A DNA stretch of 64,000 bases from positions 82,620,324 to 82,684,323 of the forward strand of contig CP136061.1 of NCBI GenBank assembly GCA_032622095.1. The letters are read 5' to 3'. This DNA is from Siphonodentalium dalli (taxonomy: Eukaryota > Mollusca > Scaphopoda > Gadilida > Siphonodentaliidae). Each line of letters begins with the position of its first letter. Within the stretch, counting starts at the first letter, position 1. Position numbers and translations under genes: made by a program. Shown here in pieces: positions 11,891 to 24,119 of the stretch. The notes beneath the pieces are model-generated. The model saw nothing but the letters and a program-made list of their open reading frames with translations. It ran no database searches and had not been told where the DNA came from.

Positions 11891-12880
11891 TCTATCTATC
11901 TATTGGTACTGGTCGACCCCCATATATGGGTGTTATCACCAAACGCAGTCAGTGCAAGTTAGTGGAGAATAGAGTGATAGGGTGACAAGTTTGTCAGTTA
12001 AAAGAATATGTACAGATAAAAGCATTTTAAAAACAAAGGTTGCTGTCAGGTTCATGGTTGTAGCTGATAAGCTCTCCTCCTGAACTGGTCAGGGTCAGAG
12101 AGCTTGATCAGATCAGGCGGGAGTTGGTTCCAGAGTATAGCAGTTGATGGGAAGAATGAATGTCTAAAATAGTTTGGCCCAGTATGAATTGGACGATAAG
12201 TGTCAGCGTTGCTATATCTGCTGTGTCTGAGTGGTTTCTGAAGGTAATCTGGGATTGTAATATCTACTTGATTATGGACTATTTTACTGAAGAGGGATAA
12301 TTTTGAGATGGTTCTTCTGTCATCAAGGGGTTTCAGTTCTAATTCTGTCCTCATTTTTGACAAACTTGAGAATCTTGAATAGTCATTAAAAATCCAACGG
12401 ATGGCCCGATTTTGTACTCGTTCAATTTTAGTTATGTTTTCTGAGGTATGAGGGGACCAAATTGCAGCGGCATACTCTAACTTTTGTCTAACCATGGCCT
12501 GATAGGCTGCTTTCTTGAGTGCTTTATTTTGTGTTTTGATATTCCTTTTTAAGAATCCTAGGGACTGATTTGCACTTATAGTTGTTCGTTGTATGTGGGC
12601 ATTAAATGAGAGATTGTTTGTGAGGTCGATTCCCAAATATCGCGCGTTATTGACATGATCAAGTACTTGGGAGTGTAGGATGTAGTCCCAAATTATGGGT
12701 TTTGCTTTGCGGGTGACTGTGAGGACTTGACATTTTGAGGGGTTGAAGGCCATATCCCAATTTTGCTCCCATGTCTGTAGTTTGTTTAGGTCATTTTGTA
12801 ATTGTTCGCAGTCTTTCGAGTTAGTTATTGTCATGTATAGTGCGGTGTCATCTGACCGGTACCTGATATGTTCGTGCATC
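11891..12880 (-). mobile_element. 5'-truncated LINE (non-LTR retrotransposon)
   Basis: A minus-strand reverse-transcriptase C-terminus is followed by about 150 bases of 3' untranslated sequence. The element ends in a short (ATAG)n run, seen on the plus strand as TCTATCTATCTATT at 11,891-11,904. Microsatellite-like tails of this kind are typical of several LINE clades. The 5' side stops abruptly near 12,880, inside the polymerase, as expected of incomplete reverse transcription. Confidence 0.7.
12052..12879 (-). pseudogene. LINE reverse-transcriptase C-terminal half
   Basis: About 275 residues are in one frame. The N-terminus begins at a degenerate active-site box, RSDDTALYMT, in place of the usual aromatic-Ala-Asp-Asp. 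Typical thumb and connection features follow: a WDMAFNPSKC block, YLGIDL, 'SLGFLKRN', KLEYAAAIWSP, the IERVQNRAIRWI helix, and 'WNQLPPDLI' near the end. This order matches jockey/CR1-like LINE polymerases. The endonuclease and first half of the RT are missing and the first Asp box is altered, so it cannot be an active polymerase. The frame is otherwise uninterrupted, which suggests a fairly recent insertion. Confidence 0.85.
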
Positions 12881-13212
12881 TACCAGGACCACCAAGGTGA
12901 TGACGATGACAAACACATACACGAGACCAACATCTAATTGTACAATATCACATGGTGAAGTATTGAACAGGTCTGGGCGAACCACCGATCGATCCACAAT
13001 AGCCCGAAGCAGCCTGGTGTGATAGTTTATAAAGTTTAATATGGACAATTGACATGCTACTATATAACTATGCGAAATAACTGTCAGCTACATAGTTCAT
13101 TGTGGAATATTACATTTTCCAAAAAGATATTTGTTATTTGGAACATGCACTAACCACATGCTTATGATGTAACAAGAATATACACGTGTACTTTCGTATT
13201 AATTTGACATAC
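12881..13212. other. Upstream spacer of the zinc-finger array
   Basis: AT-rich, no motif that I can assign as a promoter with confidence. Confidence 0.4.
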
Positions 13213-14658
13213 ATGTACCGCGGTAATGAACGAACATTTACCATGTCACATAACAGAATCAACAAAGGAGATCGCCCATACAAGTGTGATTTATGTGCTG
13301 ATGCATTCACTCAGCTGGGTGCTCTGAGAAGGCATAAGATGATTCATTCAGGAGAGCGTCCGTATCAGTGTGATATATGTAACAAAACATTCATTACTTC
13401 GAGTCAACTGAAGCATCATAAGATAGTACACACAGGAGAAGGTGTGCATTCTTGTGATTTATGTCAAAAAGCATTCACTTCTCAAAGTGGATTGTCGGTA
13501 CATAAGAGAATCCACACCGGCGACCGTCCGTATCTGTGTGATTTATGTGATACCGCATTTAATCATGTGGGTAATCTGAGAAGACATAAGATGATTCATA
13601 CAGGAGATCGTCCGTATCGTTGTGATTTATGTAGCAAAACATTTACTCAGCTGGGTCATCTGACGGCACACAAGATAATCCACACAGGAGGTCGTCCCTA
13701 TAAGTGTGATTTATGCGCTGATACATTTACTCAGCTGGGTCATCTGACGGCACACAAGAGAATCCACACAGGAGGTCGTCCCTATAAGTGTGATTCATGC
13801 GCTGATACATTTACTCAGTCGGGTGATCTAACACGACATAAGAGAATTCACACAGGAGAGCGTCCGTACCACTGTGGTGTGTGTGATCAATCATTTACTA
13901 CTTCGGCTAGCCTGAAGAAGCATGCGAGAATCCACACAGGAGGTCGTCCCTATAAGTGTGATTTATGCGCTAATACATTTACTCGGCCGGGTGATCTGAC
14001 GAGGCACACGATAATTCACACAGGAGATCGTCCGTACCAGTGTGATGTGTGTGATAAATCATTTACCACTTTGGCTAGTCAGAAGCAGCATACGAGAATC
14101 CATACAGGAGATCGTCCATATAAGTGTGATTTATGCGCTGATGCATTTACTCAGCTGGGTGCTCTGAGAAGGCATAATATGATTCATTCAGGAGAACGTC
14201 CGTATCAGTGTGATATATGTAACAAAACATTCATTACTTCGAGTGAACTGAAGCAACACAAGATGGTACACACAGGAGAAGGTGTGCATTCTTGTGATCT
14301 ATGTCAAAAAGCATTCACTTCTCAAAGTGGATTGTCGGAACATAAGAGAATCCACACCGGCGACCGTCCGTATCTGTGTGATTTATGTGATGCCGCATTT
14401 AATCATCTGGGTAATCTGAGAAGACATAAGATTATTCATTCAGGAGAGCGTCCCTATAAGTGTGATTTATGTAGCAAAACATTTACACAGCTGGGTCATC
14501 TGACGGCACACAAGAGAATCCACACAGGAGATCGTCCCTATAAGTGCGACTTATGCGCTGATACATTTACTCAGCGGGGTGGTCTGACGGCACATAAGAG
14601 AATCCACACAGGAGATCGTCCCTATAAGTGTGATTCATGCTCTGATACATTTACTTAG
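13213..14658 (+). CDS. C2H2 zinc-finger array protein, 16 full fingers
   Basis: The first in-frame ATG is at 13,213; the frame runs to TAG at 14,656-14,658. After a short N-terminus come 16 complete C2H2 fingers and a truncated seventeenth, in 28-residue units with TGDRPY, SGERPY and TGGRPY linkers. Finger types repeat in order (QLGALRRH, ITSSxLKxH, TSQSGLSxH, NHx[14 protein letters not shown]), showing internal duplication of a multi-finger block. No KRAB, BTB, SCAN or other effector domain is visible. The expected role is nuclear DNA binding. The stop sits inside a finger (CAG to TAG), and fingers continue downstream, so the protein, if made, is a truncated form of a longer ancestor. A 5' exon could exist but is not visible. 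Confidence 0.7.
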   Translation: MYRGNERTFTMSHNRINKGDRPYKCDLCADAFTQLGALRRHKMIHSGERPYQCDICNKTFITSSQLKHHKIVHTGEGVHSCDLCQKAFTSQSGLSVHKRIHTGDRPYLCDLCDTAFNHVGNLRRHKMIHTGDRPYRCDLCSKTFTQLGHLTAHKIIHTGGRPYKCDLCADTFTQLGHLTAHKRIHTGGRPYKCDSCADTFTQSGDLTRHKRIHTGERPYHCGVCDQSFTTSASLKKHARIHTGGRPYKCDLCANTFTRPGDLTRHTIIHTGDRPYQCDVCDKSFTTLASQKQHTRIHTGDRPYKCDLCADAFTQLGALRRHNMIHSGERPYQCDICNKTFITSSELKQHKMVHTGEGVHSCDLCQKAFTSQSGLSEHKRIHTGDRPYLCDLCDAAFNHLGNLRRHKIIHSGERPYKCDLCSKTFTQLGHLTAHKRIHTGDRPYKCDLCADTFTQRGGLTAHKRIHTGDRPYKCDSCSDTFT

Positions 14659-16230
14659 CCGGGCCATCTGATAAGGCATAAGAGAATCAATCCACACAGG
14701 AGATCGTCCGTACCAGTGTGATGTGTGTGATAAATCATTTACTACTTCGAATGAACTGAAGCAGCATACGAGAACCCACACAGGAGATCGTTCCTATAAG
14801 TATGATTTATGCGCTGATGCATTTACTCAGCCGTTTGCTCTGACAAGGCATAAGAGAATCCACACAGGAGATCGTCCCTACAAGTGTGATTCATGCGCTG
14901 ATACATTTACTCAGCTGGGTCATCTGACGGCACATAAGAGAATCCATACTGGAGATCGTCCGTACCAGTGTGATGTGTGTCATAAATAATTTACTACTTC
15001 CAGTCAACTGAAGCAGCATACGAGAATCCACACAGGAGATCGTCCCTATAAGTGTGATTTATGCGCTGATACATTTACTCAGCTGGGTCATCTGACAAGG
15101 CACAAGAGAATCCACACTGGAAATCGCCCCTATAAGTGTGATTTATGCACTGATACATTTACTCAGCCGTTTGCTCTGACAAGGCATAAGAGAATCCACA
15201 CAGGAGATCGTCCGTATCAGTGTGATTTATGCGCTGATACATTTACTCAGCCGGGTGATCTAACACGACATAAGAGAACTCACACAGGAGAGCGTCCGTA
15301 CCAGTGTGATGTGTGTGATAAATCATTTACTATTTCGGCTGGCCTGAAACAGCATAAGAGAATCCACACAGGAATTCGTCCATATAAGTGTGATTTATGA
15401 GCTGATGCATTTACTCAGTCGGTTGCTCTGCGAAGACATAAGATGATTCATTCAGGAGAGCGTCCGTATTTGTGTGATTTATGTGATAACGCATTCAGTC
15501 ATCTGGGTAATATGAGAAGACATAAGATGATTCATACAGGAGATCGTTCGTATCGTTGTGATTTATGTAGCAAAACGTTTGCTCAGCTGGGTCATCTGAC
15601 GGCACATAAGAGAATCCATACTGGAGACTGTCCGTATCAGTGTGATATGTCGGAAATCATTTACTCAGCCGGGTCATCTGACGGCACACAAGAGAATCCA
15701 CACAGGAGATCGTCCCTATAAGTGTAACTTATGCGCTGATACATTTACTCAGCGGGGTGGTCTGACGGCACATAAGAGAATCCACACAGGAGATCGTCCC
15801 TATAAGTGTGATTCATGCGCTGATACATTTACTCAGTCGGGTGATCTAACACGACATAAGAGAACTCACACAGGAGAGCGTCCGTACCAGTGTGATGTGT
15901 GTGATAAATCATTTACTATTTCGGCTGGCCTGAAACAGCATAAGAGAATCCACACAGGAATTCGTCCATATAAGTGTGATTTATGAGCTGATGCATTTAC
16001 TCAGTCGGTTGCTCTGCGAAGACATAAGATGATTCATTCAGGAGAGCGTCCGTATTTGTGTGATTTATGTGATAACGCATTCAGTCATCTGGGTAATATG
16101 AGAAGACATAAGATGATTCATACAGGAGATCGTTCGTATCGTTGTGATTTATGTAGCAAAACGTTTGCTCAGCTGGGTCATCTGACGGCACATAAGAGAA
16201 TCCATACTGGAGACTGTCCGTATCAGTGTG
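14659..16230 (+). pseudogene. Broken zinc-finger array, middle section
   Basis: Fingers continue at 84-bp period but with repeated damage. There is a 4-bp insertion near 14,690 (AATC doubled), a stop at about 14,986 (DK-stop in a finger), a TGA replacing the second Cys at about 15,397 and again at about 15,985, and 2-bp deletions near 15,642 and 16,230. The block holding the TGA and the deletion occurs twice, 588 bp (seven fingers) apart, with almost identical sequence. Open stretches of three to five fingers remain between lesions. The damage was therefore copied with the fingers. Confidence 0.8.
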
Positions 16231-17598
16231 ATATGTCGGAAATCATTTACTCAGCCGGGTCATCTGATGGCACACAAGAGAATCCACACAGGAGATCGTC
16301 CCTATAAGTGTAACTTATGCGCTGATACATTTACTCAGCGGGGTGGTCTGACGGCACATAAGAGAATCCACACAGGAGATCGTCCCTATAAGTGTGATTC
16401 ATGCGCTGATACATTTACTCAGTCGGGTGATCTAACACGACATAAGAGAATTCACACAGGAGAGCGTCCGTACCACTGTGGTGTGTGTGATAAATCATTT
16501 ACTACTTCGGCTAGCCTGAAGAAGCATGCGAGAATCCATACAGGAGATCGTCCATATAAGTGTGATTTATGCGCTGATGCATTTACTCAGCTGGGTGCTC
16601 TGAGAAGGCATAAGATGATTCATTCAGGAGAACGTCCGTATCAGTGTGATATATGTAACAAAACATTCATTACTTCGAGTGAACTGAAGCAGCACAAGAT
16701 GGTACACACAGGAGAAGGTGTGCATTTTTGTGATTTATGTCAAAAAGCATTCACTTCTCAAAGTGGATTGTCGGAACATAAGAAAATCCACACCGGCGAC
16801 CGTCCGTATCTGTGTGATTTATGTGATACTGCATTTAATCATGTGGGTAATCTGAGAAGACATAAGATGATTCATACAGGAGATCGTCCGTATCGTTGTG
16901 ATTTATGTAGCAAAACATTTACTCAGCTGGGTCATCTGACGGCACACAAGAGAATCCACACAGGAGGTCGTCCCTATAAGTGTGATTTATGCGCTAATAC
17001 ATTTACTCGGCCGGGTGATCTGACGAGGCACACGATAATTCACACAGGAGATCGTCCGTACCAGTGTGATGTGTGTGATAAATCATTTACCACTTTGGCT
17101 AGTCAGAAGCAGCATACGAGAATCCATACAGGAGATCGTCCATATAAGTGTGATTTATGCGCTGATGCATTTACTCAGCTGGGTGCTCTGAGAAGGCATA
17201 ATATGATTCATTCAGGAGAACGTCCGTATCAGTGTGATATATGTAACAAAACATTCATTACTTCGAGTGAACTGAAGCAACACAAGATGGTACACACAGG
17301 AGAAGGTGTGCATTCTTGTGATCTATGTCAAAAAGCATTCACTTCTCAAAGTGGATTGTCGGAACATAAGAGAATCCACACCGGCGACCGTCCGTATCTG
17401 TGTGATTTATGTGATGCCGCATTTAATCATCTGGGTAATCTGAGAAGACATAAGATTATTCATTCAGGAGAGCGTCCCTATAAGTGTGATTTATGTAGCA
17501 AAACATTTACTCAGCTGGGTCATCTGACGGCACACAAGAGAATCCACACAGGAGGTCGTCCCTATAAGTGTGATTCATGCTCTGATACATTTACTTAG
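16231..17598 (+). pseudogene. Zinc-finger array segment, 15 intact fingers without a start codon
   Basis: An open stretch of about 455 codons with 15 complete C2H2 fingers, bounded on the left by a frameshifting 2-bp deletion and on the right by the same TAG-in-finger seen at 14,656. It is a near-duplicate of 13.5-14.66 kb. Offsets are 3,024 bp (36 fingers) around 14,287/17,311 and 2,940 bp (35 fingers) at the stop, because one finger is missing from this copy. There is no ATG at the left end, so expression would need splicing or a continuing upstream frame. I treat it as part of the decaying array, but the fingers themselves look intact. Confidence 0.65.
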
Positions 17599-18990
17599 CC
17601 GGGTCATCTGATAAGGCATAAGAGAATGAATCCACACAGGAGATCGTCCGTACCAGTGTGATGTGTGTGATAAATCATTTACTACTTCGAACGAACTGAA
17701 GCAGCATACGAGAACCCACACAGGAGATCGTCCCTATAAGTATGATTTATGCGCTGATGCATTTACTCAGCCGTTTGCTCTGACAAGGCATAAGAGAATC
17801 CACACAGGAGATCGTCCCTACAAGTGTGATTCATGCGCTGATACATTTACTCAGCTGGGTCATCTGACGGCACATAAGAGAATCCATACTGGAGATCGTC
17901 CGTACCAGTGTGATGTGTGTGATAAATAATTTACTACTTCCAGTCAACTGAAGCAGCATACGAGAATCCACACAGGAGATCGTCCCTATAAGTGTGATTT
18001 ATGCGCTGATACATTTACTCAGCTGGGTCATCTGACAAGGCACAAGAGAATCCACACTGGAAATCGCCCCTATAAGTGTGATTTATGCACTGATACATTT
18101 ACTCAGCCGTTTGCTCTGACAAGGCATAAGAGAATCCACACAGGAGATCGTCCCTATAAGTGTGATTTATGCGCTGATACATTTACTCAGCCGGGTCATC
18201 TAACACGACATAAGAGAACTCACACAGGAGAGCGTCCGTACCAGTGTGATGTGTGTGATAAATCATTTACTATTTCGGCTGGCCTGAAACAGCATAAGAG
18301 AATCCACACAGGAATTCGTCCATATAAGTGTGATTTATGAGCTGATGCATTTACTCAGTCGGTTGCTCTGAGAAGACATAAGATGATTCATACAGGAGAT
18401 CGTCCGTATCGTTGTGATTTATGTAGCAAAACGTTTGCTCAGCTGGGTCATCTGACGGCACACAAGAGAATCCATACTGGAGACTGTCCGTATCAGTGTG
18501 ATATGTCGGAAATCATTTACTCAGCCGGGTCATCTGACGGCACATAAGAGAATCCATACTGGAGACTGTCCGTATCAGTGTGATATGTCGGAAATCAGTT
18601 ACTACTTCGAGTCAACTTAAGGAGCACACGAGAATCCACACAGGAGATCATCCATATAAGTGTGATTTATGCCCTGATGCATTTACTAAGTCGGGTGATC
18701 TGACAAGTCATAAGAGAATCCACACAGGAGATCGTCCATACCAGTGTGATTTATGTGCTGGTACTCGGTCGTGTGTGCCGATAAGGCATAAGATGATTAA
18801 TTCAGGAGAGCGTCCGTACCAGTGTGATGTGTGTGACAAATAGTCACTAATTCGAGTCATCTAAAGCAGCATAGGAAAATCCTCAAATGGGAGCATCAAT
18901 GTGATACATGTCGGAATTCATTCACTACTTCGAGCAGTCCGAAGGTGCATAAGACAATACATACAAGAGACTGGCACTACCAGTGTCATT
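17599..18990 (+). pseudogene. Broken zinc-finger array, 3' section
   Basis: This repeats the lesions of the middle section at +2,940 bp: a 4-bp insertion near 17,630, the DK-stop at about 17,926 and the TGA-for-Cys at about 18,337. Two tandem copies of the 2-bp-deletion finger follow near 18,508 and 18,582. The last units (18,780-18,990) are progressively less finger-like, with lost Cys and His positions, and the pattern ends near 19,010. Confidence 0.8.
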
Positions 18991-19019
18991 TATCCGCTGA
19001 TGCATTTTAATGTTAATTG

Positions 19020-19702
19020 TCAATGTTAATACTTCTGGGGAGGGGGGCTTCGATAAGCTGTCAGAGCTATTGTTTATTGATTGATCCGGGTATTTTCGTC
19101 TGTGGAACAAACCACTGGTGCTAATCGGTTTACACAGAAATAAAATCGCGGTCCGTACAAATTTTGCAAAATCAATAAAATGAACACGGGCGAGGGCGCC
19201 GGAATAGGGGCGGGTGGGTCACTGGAAACACAGGTAGTTTTGTTTTTGGCCTAATCTAAATGACAATGAGTTGAACAAACTGACGAAGAATATTTGGCGG
19301 TGATAATTGCTAGAATAACACGACCAATCTAGTCGGAGGCGCCGTTTTCGGGGGCTCAGACGACATGAACCCCCACATATTTTCACTAATTATATCAGTA
19401 AGTCTTAGTTGTATCTAATAGTCTAATAATATACTGACAAATTTTAAATCTAGTCCGTCTTCAATATGACTACCAAAAACCACAATATGTATCAAATTGA
19501 ACCTATTTTTGTGTTCAAAATTTCCACTGGACCAGAACCCTGGTATACTTCAATGTACATACGCTCGGCTGTGTCACACTAATATTTTGATAGTGACCCC
19601 AAGTATGTTGACAACACAGACGTTTCTGTTTGTTGTAAACCAAATGAATATGTACCTGTACTGAATTTCCGAAGCGGTGCGTGTCCCACGATAATATAAG
19701 TA
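19020..19702. other. Intergenic DNA, no gene seen
   Basis: No supported gene, RNA or tandem repeat. Confidence 0.4.
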
Positions 19703-20144
19703 TTAAGGATGGATTATCTCTTCCTAAGTACGCTTTATTTAATACATGGGGTATATAATAATAAATATGAATCGAACACACTTATACATATGAGTCGGAG
19801 ACACCTGTCCGGAAACGCTTCTTCGATTAATAGTGCTTTTTATGTCAATATTTTCTTATACAATACGATAATTAATTGGCACACTTTTCGTTACAATTTT
19901 TAGAACAGAGCGTCACGAAACGTTCAGGCGATCTCAGATAGAGATAGAGTTCTGCGCTTGCTACGCTCCGAGCATTTCCGCGAAGAGTCAAATGTCTCAA
20001 CTTGAATGCATGTATACTACCAGAAATTCGAATAAAATCAATATTGATAGAAGCGTGTCCAGGGGTTTTCGATTCATATTTATAATTTTATACCCAGGGA
20101 ACTATATAAAACTGTGTCGTAGAAAGGGATAGACCACCTTCAAC
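19703..20144. mobile_element. MITE family B, internally deleted copy
   Basis: It starts TTAA at 19,703 with GGATGGATTATCTCTT. Then come ACACCTGTCCGGAAACGCTTC, ATTAATAGT..TTTTATGTC, and on the right the inverted GATAGAAGCGTGTCC and ATTTATAATTTTATACCC blocks, ending near 20,144 at a diverged GGGATAGACCACCTT. It is shorter than the 528-bp copies, so the interior is deleted and the right end is degraded. Confidence 0.65.
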
Positions 20145-23100
20145 AGTTGCAAATGCAGCAGTTGTAAATTCGGAAAGAAACCATGATTTTGTTGTTTCTG
20201 TTCTTGTAAATAAACAACCAATATAGTAAAGTGCGTTGGATATTTTCTTAGTTTCAATAAAATGCGATAATAATTCGCCGCACTCGGTTAGAAAATATCC
20301 AATTATAGGTGTGATTTGGTTGTAATTTATGATGAGTTTCGTAACAACCGCGAAATGAGGTGTTTGCTAATTAGCATAATTATTGTTTTTAATTTGCAAT
20401 TATAACACGCTGTGTATAAATTATCTTATCACGGAGATAGATCCTTATTGAAATGATCCCTTATCACAACCCAAAAGGGTTGTTTTACGGTATTGCGTAT
20501 GTGACGTCAGTAATTTCTATACCCCATCAACATGAAAAAATTGTTTTTACATCCGGGCGATTCAGACCTATGGGCCCTATGGTGGCCGCCATGTTGGAAT
20601 AGAATTGACAAATTAATAAAACGAATATATTTTTCTTCTTCGACCAGCCTCCCCATAGCAACACTATTAAATTTGTAACACAAAATCAACCTTATTCAAA
20701 ATTAAATGCTTAATGTGGATTTAGCTGACACGGGCGCATAGCATTCGGCAAACCTCGCCAGATTCCGTACCGTTAAAGTTTGAATATTACGTCACCTGGC
20801 AGGCCATAGCAACGTTGGAAATGATGACGTAATTTCTTTACAAAATGGTGGCGCTCTCTTATTTGCGAAATTTGAAATTGAATTGCTTGTTATTGTTATC
20901 GCTCGTATTTTAAATGTACAACGGTATCACAGCACGTAACCGTTAAGAACAAACGATAAAGCACAAGCGAAGATAGCACAACGAGCCCATTACTGGAATG
21001 ACTTTAGAGTCAAAGCAGTCAAAAGAAGAAGAACAACAACAACACAAGTAGTAGTACTAGTAGAACTAGAACTTGTTTTGAACTTGGAAGTTTAAAAGTG
21101 AAAATCAGTCATTCGGAAAGAAACTCAATGACGAATCTGTGACTGACAAAAATATGAAAATGAAGGTCACTGGGGTGAAATGTGGACTGGTCTGTGCAGA
21201 CTGATCACCACGGCGATTTGACTTGTTCTGTTATTGTTCAATTTTAAGTCTGTTTTCACCTGGACTGGTTAGACTTAGACTTAAACTTAGAGTTGCAACT
21301 GCAAGCGGCAAATTGTTCAGTCTACTAACTAACTACTTCTCTAAATAGTAAATTTAATTGTTAATATATCAAATACTGTCAGGTCAAGCCTCAACTTGGG
21401 TCAAGGAAATCAGAAAATGGACATTTTAGAGCTGACTCATTTACTCATTTACTCAGTATAGACAGTATAGTTCAGTTATGAACCGTTGAACGTAGCACGT
21501 AGCTGGAACTTGTGCAAGCAGTATCCAGTGAAAGCGGTCATGTGGCCTTCTAATCTAATAATATTAGGATTGTATTAGTCAATTTAGTAATTACAGATTA
21601 GTAAATTTAGTTATCAACGACTTCAGGCTCAGCCTCACCCACTCACTGTGAATGTGACTCAGGTCAAAATTCAATTCTAGCCATCTACAGAGCAGTCAAC
21701 ACACAGATGTAACAAACATGTAAAGCCCAGTGAATTGGTGACTAACAAAGTGAGTCGTTTATCTTCTTGTTGAGTGAAGGAAAAGAAAGAACATCTCCCA
21801 ATCCCACTTGGTCTCGGCACACTGCAGAGTTCATGCAGTGACTGGTGAGAGGATATGCTTCTGGGCCAACTTTCCATCTGTGTATGAATTGTTTCATGTG
21901 ATGGACACATCAAGTTAAATATAATAATTATAATGCATGGTGATTAGTTTTAGCATTCTCACATATTAAATAATTCATGATTTTAACACTGTGTTCTCGA
22001 TTTAAACCTTAAGCATTAAGCGGGAGCTTGACCAGCATGGCTAGCATATATATTAACGAGTGGCTATTTGTGGAAAAATTATTAAATATAGCCCTGCGTA
22101 CTTGCTATTGTCGACTTGACACATTGGGATTGGAATAATATGTATGCTAAATATAATAATTCCAGGCCAACTTAGTTGAACTGTCACGACCTTCTTGTTA
22201 TACATGTACATGACTAATGAGGCAATCGTATAAATGTTTAATCTAGTAGCATTTTCTCAGACCATGCCATGAATATCTATGTATCTATGCCCATCAAGAA
22301 TGATATATTCCACCAGTACAAAGTTTTTGCTGTTGCGATAGGGAAGTAACTAGTACAGTTAATAAATTATGAAGTACCTTTCATTAATAATGTGTGTCAT
22401 AGAATGTGAAGATCCAACTTTGAAATGGCAAGATTTAAATGACTTTGTGGTGGATTTTCCTTTGCGTCCCTCATACTAATGTCATTCCTCCTGGGCAATT
22501 ATTAAAATGTTTATATACTATCAGATGCCTAACAATAGTATCAGCATGTGCCGCATGATTAGTAATTTCTGATAAAATTCTCAACGATCATTAAGTTTTT
22601 TCGCATAGAGACATATATAGAATTAAAGGCACGTGCGGCCTTAATTGTCGAAAATATTCATATTTGTTCCAAACACCGTAAACAGAAAAACATTAAAACG
22701 CATACAGTTCCGTTCATATGTACCATGACCATCGCGTAAACAGCATGTTATAATAAAGACCTACTATATTTGACATAAGCAAGAGTCTGATTGTGTTACA
22801 GAAGACAGCACAATGCTACTGGCTAATCACACACAAATGGCATAAACGCTCTTTATTAGTTCCATATCAGGTATTCACCAACAAAGAACGCTCTTTATGT
22901 TTACCATCATAATATAAACAAACACCAGAAAGGTAACTTTTATGCTTTTGTTTACATAACAATGGTCAAACAAATGACCATAACATACTGTTTATGCGAT
23001 ATTTCTTATTTGTATACGGACAAAGTCTATCTACATTTTGATGTTCTTTCTGTTTGTGGCGGTTTTTGACGGGTGGAAATATTTTCACAGGATACCCACC

Positions 23101-23670
23101 GCCAAGGCCAACCGTGTCTTTAAATTGAAATAGAATTAAATTTCAATCAATATTGTTAATTTCAGTCTAGGTCTCCGCTATCACTATTATTGACCATCAC
23201 AATGCTTAGACATCTGAGAGTACGATATAAGCTCACAAAAGTCATGAACAAGCATGCAATCTCGAGCTGGGACCACCCTTAATACTTGTTTCTCATCATC
23301 TACTTTGAACACAGAAGGGGTCACCCCTAAGTAGTAACCGTATAGGAAACACACCGAACATACCACTATGGCATCAGTTTGTTTGATCTAAATTATTTAG
23401 CCCCAAAACAATAGTCATTTGGCAAATAATCTCATTCCTTTTCGAAGTGCCTGTCATCTACTGAAGTTGGATCCTACCAGGGCCATAAATTATGTCTCAT
23501 TGAGTCATTGTGTCCCATCCATGTAAATCGCTGAAAGTCAAGCATACATAAACGTTACCTCTATAAATAAATCAGATGTGGCTATGTGAAATATGCATTA
23601 AATCCCCGTTTTCATAAAAATGTATTCAGTATTATATGTAAATTTATCCAATAAAGATATTTTTCCCTTG
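20145..23670. other. Long intergenic stretch without a supported gene
   Basis: I see no domain-bearing ORF or RNA gene. It does contain the 30-bp repeat at 20,435 and a pair of ACGCTCTTTAT 11-mers at 22,846-22,856 and 22,888-22,898. Confidence 0.4.
20435..20464 (+). repeat. 30-bp exact repeat, copy 1
   Basis: AGATAGATCCTTATTGAAAT followed by GATCCCTTAT is identical at 25,381-25,410. Flanks differ, so this looks like a conserved end or internal block of an unrecognised element. Confidence 0.7.
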
Positions 23671-24117
23671 AAGGTCCTCAATCCGAATCAATAGTCCCCA
23701 TATCATCAGATTCCAACAACAAGAATTTTTTTTGAAATGCCGCTTCAGTTGACAGAATTAATTGCTCGAAAATAATGCTAACTGCAGTCAATTATGGCAT
23801 AAAATTGACAAAAACCTGTAATTTATTTATCAACTTTTTGCTCAACGAATATTGCTGGTTTGTCAAACATCTGACACACACAAAAAAAAACTCAGTTGAT
23901 TTTAGAGTTATCCATCTCCATCTGCAATTTGGTCAGAGAAAGTATTCTTGTCTGCTGTTTGCTGGGCCACGTAAAATTAAAATGATAGATTTTAAAAATC
24001 GGTATCTGATCACTCTGAGCTTTGATGTTGTGGGTTCCTCGACTTGAATCAAATATTTTTCACCTCTGAAGTCAAGGAAATAGTAATCTGCGAGGGTTAA
24101 TTCGGATTGAGTACCTT
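23671..24117. mobile_element. MITE-like element, family C
   Basis: The terminal inverted repeats are AAGGTCCTCAATCCGAA at 23,671 and TTCGGATTGAGTACCTT ending at 24,117 (one mismatch over 17 bp), flanked by TTG and TAA. The right half recurs diverged at about 24,800-25,030, and the right end again at about 52,026-52,078. The single internal ORF has no recognisable domain. Non-autonomous; the class is not certain. Confidence 0.6.
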
Positions 24118-24119
24118 TA

